From: Chara braunii | Lineage: Eukaryota; Streptophyta; Charophyceae; Charales; Characeae | DNA length: 20,415 nt | Direction: 5' to 3' | NCBI GenBank assembly: GCA_003427395.1 | Contig: BFEA01000026.1 | Coordinates: 2,423,378-2,443,792, forward strand | Part shown: piece after piece, positions 9,003 to 16,935 of the stretch | Layout: the number at the start of each line of letters is the position of its first letter | Position numbering within the stretch: the first letter of the stretch is position 1 | The notes under the pieces: model-generated | The model's database searches: none | The model's input: only the letters and a program-made list of their open reading frames with translations | What the model was told of the DNA's origin: nothing | Made by a program: the position numbers and the translations under genes

Positions 9003-9740
9003 TCAATCAACCTTGTACTTCGCTAGTCTAACGATCCTCCCTTCTGGAAGCACATGCTTGAGCACCTTCCGATCACTATCAAACTGGGGCTTTGCAACCT
9101 CGAGGTAGTACATACCTAACAACATGTCAAATGGCAAGTCGACGCTAACTACGAACGGAATCTGGTGATTAAGTTCCTCACCTCCATAAGAGAAGGTGCA
9201 GACCACGTCCTTAACGTAGTCTTTAACCAACATGCGCTCTTTGTTGGCTAGAGTAGATGTTGCAGGTTTACTCAAGTGCTACACTCGGTCCCCTAGGCAC
9301 AACCTATCAACGCAGTCACAACTTATGAGGTTTTGAGTAGAGCCAATGTCTACAAAGGCATCACACTTGCAGCCGCCTACACTGACTTCTACAACGAAAC
9401 GGTCCCCTCTAGGACCTCTCGATAACGCTATCCAAGACTCACGAGGATCTTTTGCCGACCACTCGATTTCTACGTCTTCTAAGGCCTCAGACACATCTAA
9501 CGAATAAAGTATCATTTGGTTTAGATGCGATTGGAGGGTGACAAGTGAGTCACTAGAATTGGCCAACTCTTGAAGTGGTGAGGGAACGCCATCCACTTCA
9601 ACATGAGTAGAAGCAGCTACTATTTCTACTGGCCAGATGTGTTTCCCTCGGATGAGCTCGTAGAAGCTCCACCCTAGGTTGAAGATCCTCCAAAACCACC
9701 TTTGGGCAGGATCATCTAAGAAAGCTTCGCGTTCTTGCAT
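9003..9740 (-). pseudogene. Retroviral-type aspartic protease with flanking linker
   Basis: One frame runs from 9740 to 9003 and is cut by a single TAG at 9279-9281. The N-terminal ~110 residues are linker. The active-site loop reads AFVDIGSTQNLIS, so the expected D-T/S-G has Ile in place of Thr/Ser. After the stop, VDLPFDMLLGMYYLEVAKP matches the second conserved strand (usually an L-G-M/D type motif). Proteases of this family work as homodimers to process Gag-Pol. The Ile substitution and the stop both argue for loss of function. Confidence 0.85.
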
Positions 9741-9992
9741 CTAAACTGTTGATGGCCATACTTGCCGCTGTTAATGCAAGCTCCTCGAGAATAACGGTCC
9801 CTCCACACATCTTGTTCCACGCCAACCCTCACGCAAGTCGAAATATTGTTTGAGTTTTGAGCCTGCCCTTGTTTCCTCCACAAGCTCGGAGAGATCATCG
9901 ATCTCGATTGGATTCCCATCGAAATCAACCATCATCAACCGACTACCCTTCTTCTTCCACTCTTGCGGAGTCTTTTTCTTCCTATCATCCAT
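9716..9992 (-). pseudogene. Gag C-terminal part with damaged CCHC zinc knuckle
   Basis: Two overlapping frames join here. The first (9992-9771) has a Lys-rich start and a VDFDGNPIEIDDLSELVEET stretch. The second carries ACINSGKYGHQQFRCKNAK, ending about 9716. This is a CX2CX4HX4C nucleocapsid knuckle in which the second Cys is Ser (AGC for TGC). The His and the last Cys remain. The knuckle binds genomic RNA in active elements, and this version should not hold zinc properly. A frameshift lies near 9800-9830 between the two frames. Confidence 0.8.
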
Positions 9993-10252
9993 TACAGTTG
10001 TGCCCCTCCTAGCTTTGCCTCCAAATCCAAGGCCTTTTTGTTGAGGGAGTCAAGAGTGTGATAATCGATGCTGGCCTCGCCGACCAACAAGTTCTTGATG
10101 TCTGTGGGAAGACATCTTAAGAAGATGGTTAGTGGGACCTGTGGATCATAGCGGGCACCAGGAACGACGATGAGTTTTTCTACGACAGTGGGGAGCTCTC
10201 GCGCAAACTTGTACTCCTTAGTATCAAGTCGGGCCAACGCATCAGTGGCCCT
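9992..10252 (-). pseudogene. Gag capsid-like region, second half
   Basis: This stretch follows the Gag N-terminal frame after a TGA (10269-10271) and a one-base shift near 10247. Readable text includes ARLDTKEYKFARELPTVVEK, PGARYDPQVPLTIFLRCLP and LVGEASIDYHTLDSLNKKAL. This matches the helical retrotransposon Gag domain of plant Ty3 elements, where a flexible R-x-L-P region precedes the nucleic acid binding part. It ends in a TAA and the next frame takes over. Confidence 0.8.
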
Positions 10253-10268
10253 GCTGAGGGTTATGCCA

Positions 10269-11081
10269 TCACGTTTGTACTAAGTCCATAAAACTCTCTA
10301 AGGTATGGGTTTTTGCCCAATCATTCATACGTCCGCCGAATCCCTTTGATGCCACTAGCCCATCTAGCCATCTCGCTGCCGAACCCTGCAAATGTGAGGC
10401 GACAGTGATCACCTCTTCCTCACACAACATGTTCTTCGCCCTTACCCACACTGGAACCGTCCTCAACAAAGTGTCAAGTGCCTCATCCTTCTTGTCTATA
10501 GAGAAGGTCTGAGCTGGTTTCTGTGGAGTCTTGGGGTAACAAGGCAGTTGTAGCCCCATTGGTGAGATCGGCCCCGTAGCTGCAGCAGCTGGACTTGAGG
10601 ATGAAGAAGCAGCAGTCTGTACTGCTGCTGCGGGCATAAAGGGGCTTGTCATCGCCGTTAACGGTTGCGATGATGGAAAAGTTGTTGCCGACCTGATGCT
10701 AGACCCGCCTATTATGGAAGGGACGACTTTTCCCTTCCCCTTCATGGTGCTCAGTATCTGGTCAAGGGTATCATGGGTGCCATCCAGTTTGCTGTCCATG
10801 TACGCGCTTATGCTCAGCATGCCCGCCTTGAGAATTTTGCCTGTGTCGTCAAGGATCGAGTCATCTAACCCTTCTAGTGCAGCTTTGTCTCCATCTCTGT
10901 TCTCTAATCTGGCTTTTCTATTTCTAATCTCTGTTTCTCTTTTGGTAACTTCTCTGAGTTCCTTCTCTAACCGTAAGCGGATGAAGTCCACTTGTTGGAG
11001 TTCTACCACCTCCATAGTGAGCATAGGTGGCTGGCTGTATTGCGAACCTGCCATCTGACTCGAAGAAGTGCCTACACTCAT
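10269..11081 (-). pseudogene. Gag N-terminal part
   Basis: An ATG at 11079-11081 opens 270 codons, a natural Gag start (MSVGTSSSQMAGSQ). Residues about 20-75 are Glu/Arg/Lys-rich and likely a coiled coil. Residues about 130-185 are Ser/Ala/Pro-rich and disordered. The end reads LDTLLRTVPVWVRAKN and ASHLQGSAARWLDGLVASKG, which is the core of the retrotransposon Gag (UBN2/RVT-gag type) domain. A TGA at 10269-10271 truncates it, and the domain then continues in two further frames. Confidence 0.85.
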
Positions 11082-12421
11082 CCCGTTGGACAGAGTCTAC
11101 TCACCAGCTAAGCAGAGCACTATCTGCACCAGCGCTCTCACTGGGGCCTACCACATCATGTGTCTGACCAATTTGTGAAATAAATAAAAATAAATAATTA
11201 CTCCGCAAGTCACCAGGCTACCGATCAAGTGGTGCCAACAGAATATACACAAATGATCTAATCATATACTTCAATCAGTTTTCGCACAGCAGCACTAACA
11301 AAACTGGAAATGGTTGACTACTACAGTTCTACTCTAATGTTGTTTGTCAGGTGTTAGCAGTCGGTCACACCTCAACTAATCAAAATAGTAATAAATCACT
11401 TGCGCAAATATATGCAGAAATGGAAATACTAGCGTCAATATTCGAGTACAATTGGAACTTTCCCTCCCCTGTATCCAACGATCCTGATTGCATCTTCGAG
11501 CAGCGGTGTCTATGGTGTGCACAACGACCCACCCTTGTGCCTAGGAAACCGTTTATGGCCAGACCTGCGCTTTCTTTATCCTCGCGTGCAACGAGCCTTA
11601 CTTTGACAACCTGAGGCAAAGGAAACCGTTTATGGCCAGACCTGCGCTTTCTTTACCCTCGGGTGCAACGAGCCTTACTCTGACAACCTGAGGCAATTTA
11701 AGGACAACCCCCGAAGTCCTCAAGAATTATTTAACGTCGCAAACAGGACGACGATCACAGGCAGGTGTCAGATCCCCACCAGAGGTTCTTTATAGACCGT
11801 CTGGTACGCGTCTCACATAGGACTGGCCAGTCCACGACCCCCTCTACAGCGCAGCAAGAGCTCAAAGGACAAAGCAGCAAAGCATGCGTGCTCTACTCCC
11901 ATGGGTGGGCATGGTGATCCTGACCCGTGCTTCTACCAGGGCCCTTCAGAGGCACCGCCCTCTCTTGCCAAATGCGCCACCAGGAAGAATGTCGACTCTC
12001 AAGGTAGAGCGCTAACGACTCCTGAACCAGAAGAGGACACTCAAGTCGAACTCTCTTCCTCAAGGGAACAACGTACCTGAAGATAGCTTCCCCCAACCAC
12101 AAATTTCTCAACAATTGAGCCGACATGCATTTTGATGACCGGTCATAGACTCCGTACCACACACAATGCAATGGAGTGCCACCTCAGCCAAAAGGCAACG
12201 TCAGCATGCTCTCATCATTCCACATACATCCGCTGTTGCCACAGCTCCCACGCTGTCGCCACGGCCTTCCAGCCAAGCTCCCCTCTACCCAGGAGTGGCT
12301 AATCAAGCCAGCGCAAATGTATCCTCAGATTCCTCACTGCGGAGAAGCTTCGTCAGCGCACCAAGTAACAAAGTTGCCAGCGCCGGTAACGACGATATCG
12401 AACCAGCTCCCATATCAAATT
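11082..12421. other. Probable element leader / unassigned region
   Basis: No protein family is recognised. On the minus strand this lies between R1 copy 2 and the Gag start. It would be the 5' leader if R1 were the LTR, but no convincing primer-binding site lies at the R1 border. The sequence contains the 77-bp tandem duplication at 11543-11696. ORFs such as 11893-12171 (minus) and the first part of 12166-12552 (plus) show no domain. Confidence 0.4.
11543..11696. repeat. 77-bp tandem duplication, 2 copies
   Basis: Units 11543-11619 and 11620-11696 start AGGAAACCGTTTATGGCC and end in CAACCTGAGGCAA. They differ at three or four positions, so the duplication is fairly recent. Confidence 0.95.
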
Positions 12422-12552
12422 TCAAGGAATATATGAGCAAACGCGATAGACAAAATCCCAAATTGCATAATCACGAAGTAGCCCAGATAGTCATGTATCA
12501 AGCAGAGAGCACAATGCACCAAGATACCATCCAAATAAGAGCAATACAATGA
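12166..12552 (+). other. 128-codon ORF running into R1, function unknown
   Basis: An ATG at 12166 opens a frame rich in Ser, Ala and Pro for ~80 residues, then a polar segment (NFKEYMSKRDRQNPKLHNHE and onward) that is encoded by R1. The corresponding frame in R1 copy 1 is closed by frameshifts, so conservation does not support a protein. It is listed because it is the longest frame in this stretch that is not low-complexity. Confidence 0.2.
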
Positions 12553-13083
12553 GCTCAAAAATCAATCCCGACACTCTCTGGCCACACCAACATAGTATCC
12601 AATGTCGTTCCTACTGTCTGGCGCCCAGCGCCCAGCCTACTCTACTCAGCCTACCTAGCCTATCTACGTCATGTAATAGGAGCACATCGACGTTGAAGAC
12701 CAATGTACGTGACGTCACCACCAATGCAGACTGCCAGCATACACCAGGAATGTGTCTCACACCTCTCCTCATCACCCCGTCTCCCCTCTGCATGCGCCTC
12801 CTACCCAAAGACCACCATCGCCATCAACTGCCACCACACACGCAGCCCGGCTATGGCCGTCGTACGCCCGATGCCACCGCAACGCCATCTCTGTGCGCCC
12901 CAGCCTGTCTGCTTAGTGCAGCTCGCACAAGAAAGCAGCAGTGTGGTCGCATTGCCTGCTCAGGCCAGAATGCCTGGAGCTGGGGCAGGCACTTTCCTGT
13001 ATGGAAAGTGCGCCCTGCTTCGGCCTCTGCTTGGCCTGCTGGGGCTGGGGCCCAGTAGCTTCGTGTTGGGCCAAACTGTCTGC
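12422..13083 (+). repeat. R1 repeat, copy 2 (uninterrupted)
   Basis: This ~660-bp stretch matches 3289-3593 plus 4922-5250, joined at 12760. Conserved elements are the TGACGTCA palindrome (12710-12717) and the GCACTTTCC/GGAAAGTGC foldback (12989-13011). It has the same orientation as copy 1, and the Ty3 internal region lies between the two. R1 could be the LTR or an independent repeat. The lack of TG...CA ends, matching target duplications and a primer-binding site at the border argues against the first. Confidence 0.85.
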
Positions 13084-13175
13084 TGGGGGGGGGGATGCTC
13101 GATCAGGTATGCATAGAGACATGGTTGTACCACAAACGGCCGACTATGCCATGGGGCTTTTTTTCCCTTTTACAA

Positions 13176-13273
13176 CTTGCACAGGGGCCATGCTAATCTT
13201 CTCTGTATCCGCCCCAAAAAAATAAAAACTCTTATGCATTGTCCCAATTTTGACGGATGTCCCGAAGTGGCAT
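13176..13273 (-). pseudogene. U6 snRNA-derived sequence split by a 31-nt insert
   Basis: On the minus strand 13271-13241 reads CTTCGGGACATCCG followed by AAAATTGGGAC, matching the U6 5' stem-loop and following segment with a few changes. 13209-13176 reads GATACAGAGAAGATTAGC then ATGGCCCCTGTGCAAG, identical to the plant U6 core (ACAGAGA box and AGC) except C to T in GCGCAAG. Between them lie 31 nt (13240-13210) absent from normal U6. The insert has runs of five and seven T on the sense strand, which would stop RNA polymerase III, and lacks GT-AG ends. Homology ends after CAAG, so the 3' stem and T tail are missing. Confidence 0.85.
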
Positions 13274-13610
13274 AGGAGCTCGCTGCATTACACAGCACTC
13301 TTTTTTTTTTTTCCCAAAACAACGCAGCCCCTTCTATTCTAGGGGGCATCAGTCCGGTTGCTTATCAACGGCAAGCATGAGTTCCGAAGTACAAATTATT
13401 TGTAGGAAAAGAGGAAAGCCTTACCCTTGTGGCCCTAGACGCCTAACAAGGGGGGGATTGCTAAAACTGATCCCTCTTCCCATACCATAGCCTCCCCAGG
13501 GATACCTCTGTTGATCGTGAGGCTTCCTAGCAGCACCCAGCCACACAACAGATGGGTCCCCAGAGAAGGCCTGGCCCGGGGGGGCCGTTCTAGCAGTCTC
13601 ACGGGCCTCA
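13274..13610. other. Unassigned region
   Basis: No gene is recognised. The stretch holds a T13 run near 13301 and several G homopolymers. I see no upstream sequence element or TATA box of the plant U6 type on the minus strand above the U6-derived sequence, in line with that sequence being a pseudogene. Confidence 0.35.
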
Positions 13611-13882
13611 CATCCTGTCAGTCACACCCTCTGTTCAACCATCTTTTTGTACCTACTAACACTCCTTTAGTCTAGATCCTTCCCTATCCCGACTTCCTAT
13701 TGAATCCTTAAGTCTCGTCTAATATTTACACCAATCTCCTTTGTCCATCCTATCAATCACACCCTCTGTTCAATCCTCTTTTTTATAACTACTACACTCT
13801 TTTAGTCTAGTTACTTCCCTATACCCGGCTGCCTATTGTATGCTTAAGTCTCATCTAATTCTTACTCCTGTCTCCTTTGTCT
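13611..13882. repeat. 135-bp tandem duplication, pyrimidine-rich
   Basis: Units 13611-13745 and 13746-13882 share CATCCT, TCACACCCTCTGTTCAA, CTTTTAGTCTAG or CCTTTAGTCTAG, CTTCCCTAT, TTAAGTCTC and TGTCTCCTTTGTC in the same order. Divergence is moderate, roughly one change in six bases. Confidence 0.85.
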
Positions 13883-14350
13883 TTGCTATCACCTCTTTCC
13901 TCTTGCCCTTCCCCCACTTCTAACCCAGGCTTTTCAAACCTCACATTTCCCCCTCATTCTATTTACACCGCCTCTGGTTTTAAAGCCATTCTAAAACCAG
14001 TAGCCCTCCCTTATTTTAAAAGGTTTAAGTCTTGTCCCCAGCCGTATGTTCATCAATCCAGGTTAAAACCCGTATCCTTTACTCTTTCTTTTCCTTTTTT
14101 CCCCATTTGGCTCCCCCTCCTCCCTTTTCCATCCGCACTTTACCCTCTTCCCCCTCCCTACTTTGCCTTCTACCAGCTTCCTAACTCCTACCCCTGTATC
14201 CTCCCATTCCCCCCTACTTCCTACCTACTTAAAGCCATTCTATTCTACCGACTAACTGCTGCTTGTATCCTCTTTCTCTGGTCCAGAGTGCATAGTGTTG
14301 CAAGATTGGTCCGAACTGCAGCTGCCCTGTGCTAAGGTCCCGCGTCAGCA
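13883..14350. other. Pyrimidine-biased strand, no gene recognised
   Basis: The plus strand continues to be dominated by C and T up to about 14270, with few G. The 152-codon plus-strand ORF from 13877 is a composition artefact rich in Pro, Ser, Phe and Leu, and I see no domain or signal supporting it. After 14280 composition returns to normal. Confidence 0.5.
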
Positions 14351-14410
14351 TCTGCCGGAACGGGGCCCATTCTGCCACAAGCCTGCCTCCTTTGCTTCTG
14401 CCGGAACGGG
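14351..14410 (-). mobile_element. Small second copy of the LINE 3' terminus
   Basis: About 42 bp (roughly 14357-14398) is nearly identical to 14813-14854, the C-terminal codons of the LINE ORF (EAKEAGLWQNG on the minus strand). It is flanked by a 14-nt direct repeat, TCTGCCGGAACGGG, at 14351-14364 and 14397-14410. It is either a very short 5'-truncated insertion with target duplication or part of a local duplication. Confidence 0.6.
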
Positions 14411-14800
14411 CGAGAGCAGGTTAACCGAGCACCCATTTTTCAGGCCCATTTATAAGAAAACCAGACAGTCATTTTAACAACACTTCACACCAATCTATAG
14501 AGTGCACTTCTTACGACCCCATCACAGAAAAAAACCCTAAAAAAAGCAATTAAAAACATATAAAACAGCAAGCCAAAGGTGCATTTCCATGAAATTTGGC
14601 CCAAAAAAAACTCGACCAATTTCAGAAATTTCAGAAATCTTAATAGCGCAAATTCTAAAACTCCAAATAACCCCAAATTTCATATACAGCAACCCTATCA
14701 AAATGCATATATAGCAAAAACTTGAAATTCCAAAAAAACATGAAATTTGAGCCCAAAACCCTAATTTCAGAAATTTCAGGCCTGAAAACCAGATGCCCCG
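14411..14800. repeat. AT-rich stretch with repeated ATGAAATTTG...AATTTCAGAAATTTCAG
   Basis: An A-rich segment lies between the two LINE-end copies. A unit beginning ATGAAATTTGG and ending AATTTCAGAAATTTCAG (14589-14637) recurs at 14740-14780 with a few base changes and a small deletion. No gene is seen. Confidence 0.7.
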
Positions 14801-15674
14801 TTAACCTCTTGTGGAACGGGCCCCATTCTGCCACAAGCCTGCCTCCTTTGCTTCCCCTATGCGTCTACTTCGGTGCAGGTCCGCCAATATAGCAATGCGA
14901 ATATTCTCCAATGCTCTCTCCTGATAGGCCCGCAGTGACGGAGACGCTCCTTGCCTACATCTTTCGTTTCTCAATGTCCATAGGGCCCATAACACAGCTG
15001 CCCTTACAATCTCTTCCACCACCATCTCTCCCATACCCTGCCTGTTAGCTTTGATCAGGGTACCCAGGAAGATCTCTGCATCGGTCGTTTTGTCGACCTG
15101 GAGCGGTGTCTTGTCTGCAATTTCCTGCGCTTACGACTCCCAAAACACCTGTACCCTTGGACATCGCACAAAGAGGTGGGGGACCGTTTCAACCTGGCCG
15201 CATTCTGCAGCAGAAGTTTGGTTCTTATGACAACTTTTGGTGGCCAGCCACTGCGCAGTCCGGATTGCCAGGTGGTAGATCTGCCATAGCAGGCCCGCCT
15301 GCTTCTGATCTGGCAAGGCAGCCATGATGTTGCATTGTTCGTTCCACCTCCACTGTGTCCAGTTAGTGAGACACCCGTCCGGCAGCCACTCTCGTTTAGC
15401 CCACCTCTCCTTCAGTTCACCACAGATGTTCACCGGTTCCAGCAACGAGTTGTAAACATTCTTTGTGGTCACCTCTTGGAGCGGCATGGTTCTCCTGTGT
15501 GTCCTCTGGGGGGGGCCATTCCCAGTCTCCCAGATTCCACACTAGATCCCTCAGCCGGATTGCAGTGTGAAAGGGCAAATATTGTCCAACCGCTTTCTTC
15601 CCGCCTTCACATACCGCAACCGTTTCCACCAAGGCTCGTGCTATTCTTCTCACAGAGTGCAAATCTTGCAGCAC
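14801..15674 (-). pseudogene. Non-LTR (LINE) retrotransposon, ORF2 C-terminal end
   Basis: The frame from 15487 reads LLWQIYHLAIRTAQWLATKS and then AECGQVETVPHLFVRCPRVQ followed by VFW. This is the zf-RVT zinc-binding region found at the C-terminus of plant LINE reverse transcriptases. A TAA at 15131-15133 interrupts. The same frame resumes to 14801 with VEEIVRAAVLWALWTLRNER, the helix that follows in this family, and ends in GEAKEAGLWQNG. Upstream, 15674-15490 is in another frame after an indel near a G-run at 15508. The reverse transcriptase core itself is absent, as expected for a 5'-truncated copy. Confidence 0.85.
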
Positions 15675-15785
15675 TCTACATGCATTTAGAGAATTTTAGA
15701 TGCTTTCTTGACCCAGCACATTCAAAATGTTGGGCTCGTGGAATGCAGCTGGTCCGGAAACCGCCCAAATGCATGTAGAGTGCTG
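15669..15785. mobile_element. 117-bp segment with perfect 19-bp inverted ends
   Basis: CAGCACTCTACATGCATTT (15669-15687) is the exact reverse complement of 15767-15785. The 79-bp interior shows no further symmetry. It sits at the point where readable LINE text begins, so it may be a MITE inserted there or a foldback made by repair. No clear target duplication is visible. Confidence 0.55.
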
Positions 15786-16184
15786 TGCAGTGCAGCGATG
15801 CCCATAATTAGGGCAGCGCTCGTGAAAGTTGTGGCCGTTGGCTTTCTCCCTACGACCACCAGACAAAACGAGAAATAGAACAAGTGGGCCCCACCCAGTG
15901 GCGGGCTGAGAGAAACAGGTGCAGACGATGCAGGCGCCTCTTTTTCTGGGGGCTGTTCTTTTTCCAAAAATGGGGAAATCCGCTCTCCTTTTTTTTTTGT
16001 GTGTTCTTGTTTACTTTTGTCAGGAATGTACAAAGCCTCAAGTTCTGGGAAGATACAGGTAAATTGAATATACAATCTCCCTGTTCTTCCAAAAACAAGA
16101 AAGAAAAAAAAAAAAACAACAAAAAGATTTGGGTATCCTTTGCATGTACAGGCGAGGGTGGCCATACGGCCTGGCTCCAATGTT
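15786..16184. other. Unassigned region
   Basis: No gene is recognised. Several T and A homopolymers (near 15988 and 16107) produce Phe- or Lys-rich spurious frames on both strands. Confidence 0.4.
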
Positions 16185-16255
16185 CACCACATGCACAAAA
16201 GACAAAACATATGACCATGTATCTTTAAATGTTCTAGCGGAAGATTCGTTCTCCA
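16185..16255 (+). repeat. Diverged relative of the 3031-3126 foldback
   Basis: TCACCACATGCACAAAAGAC begins a stretch that follows the reverse complement of the 3031-3126 right arm and interior, including an ATGTATCTT word and a GGAAGATTC-like word. Only one arm is present. It shows that the foldback belongs to a dispersed family. Confidence 0.65.
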
Positions 16256-16296
16256 CATTTGGAGAGAAGGAGAGCGAGCCCCCACAGTCATTGGAG

Positions 16297-16316
16297 GCAC
16301 CCGTTCTGACGGGTGC
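16297..16316. repeat. 8-bp hairpin GCACCCGT-TCTG-ACGGGTGC
   Basis: The stem is perfect with a 4-nt loop and is followed by TGTTTTC. It has the look of an intrinsic terminator, but in a nuclear eukaryotic context I treat it only as a small inverted repeat. Confidence 0.5.
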
Positions 16317-16334
16317 TGTTTTCTTGATGAAAAT

Positions 16335-16407
16335 AGGACTCCGTTTTTCCTTTTTGGTTCCCGAATGGTCATTTCTTGTAAAAAAAAAAAAAAGGACTCC
16401 GTTTTTC
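16335..16407 (+). mobile_element. 43-bp poly(A)-tailed insert between 15-bp direct repeats
   Basis: AGGACTCCGTTTTTC occurs at 16335-16349 and again at 16393-16407. The 43 bp between them (16350-16392) ends in a run of A that directly abuts the second copy. Poly(A) plus a 15-bp target-site duplication is the mark of LINE-driven retroposition, here of a very short RNA piece. A slippage duplication around an A-run is an alternative. Confidence 0.55.
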
Positions 16408-16867
16408 ATTTTCTTTTCAGACAGTCTTTGTTTCGGAGGGTAATGTACTGAGCGTCCTATCCTGGGATGATGCGGGTGCACCTGAAACTGCACAGTAAGG
16501 ACCTTCGGCAACCAAAAAGAGGTTTGTTTCCTTTGAAACGAGTGGACTGGGAGGCGGGAAAAGAAAATTTAAGGCCGCCTTCCAGCCCTGTCCAGACGAC
16601 AGGCAGCACACCTGAAAAATTGCCCTGTAGTTTTCCACGGCGGCCCAGAATGGAAGAAAACGACTTGGGCCGCCCCCAAAAAGAAAGAAATGGCTACCCC
16701 TCATTTTCCAACCATCGGGACTGGGATCCGGAAACCTGGACCCGACGCCGGCCTCCGGTCAGTCCGGATCCCTGTCCAGATGTCCGGATCGTAGCTATGG
16801 TTAAAACTCATGCCATCTTCTTCCTATGATCAATTCCATTGTTATTATTTTCTCACAGGCCCAAAAT

Positions 16868-16869
<2 letters not shown>
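16408..16869. other. Unassigned region
   Basis: A 120-codon plus-strand ORF (16467-16829) is open but Pro/Arg-rich and matches no family I know. The end has clustered TCCGGATC and CCGG words (16725-16795). No RNA gene or element is seen. Confidence 0.35.

Positions 16870-16910
<41 letters not shown>
16870..16910. repeat. (TC)n microsatellite
   Basis: About 20 uninterrupted TC units, lying about 25 bp from the 3' end of the cox3 remnant. Confidence 0.97.
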
Positions 16911-16913
<3 letters not shown>

Positions 16914-16935
16914 TAGAATAAAAACGGGGAACTAG

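Larger units (their letters stand above)
5880..11081 (-). mobile_element. Decayed Ty3/gypsy LTR retrotransposon, internal region
   Basis: On the minus strand the order is Gag, zinc knuckle, aspartic protease, reverse transcriptase, RNase H, integrase with GPY/F-like module. Integrase after RNase H is the Ty3/gypsy arrangement. The reading frame is broken by at least seven frameshifts and about nine in-frame stops, so the copy cannot encode its own proteins. I see no typical LTR directly beside either end. Direct R1 repeats lie further out (3289-5250 and 12422-13083) and are the only flanking repeats. The wording resembles abundant Chara retroelements as I remember them. Confidence 0.95.

Noticed and set aside
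11221-11237. TGGCACCACTTGATCGG on the minus strand as a primer-binding site
   Set aside because: It starts with TGG as a primer-binding site should, but I cannot match it to a tRNA 3' end and no LTR end lies beside it.
13210-13240. Insert in the U6-derived sequence as a spliceosomal intron
   Set aside because: On the U6 sense strand it lacks GT at the start and AG at the end, and it contains polymerase III stop-like T runs.
13877-14335. 152-residue plus-strand ORF, apparently hydrophobic
   Set aside because: It follows from the pyrimidine-rich strand, which yields Pro, Ser, Leu and Phe codons in any frame.
16297-16323. Intrinsic (rho-independent) terminator
   Set aside because: The hairpin plus T-rich tail looks right, but this is nuclear eukaryotic DNA and there is no bacterial or organellar gene ending here.
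16467-16829. 120-residue plus-strand ORF
   Set aside because: No domain, no splice or conservation evidence, and biased Pro/Arg composition over CCGG-rich DNA.
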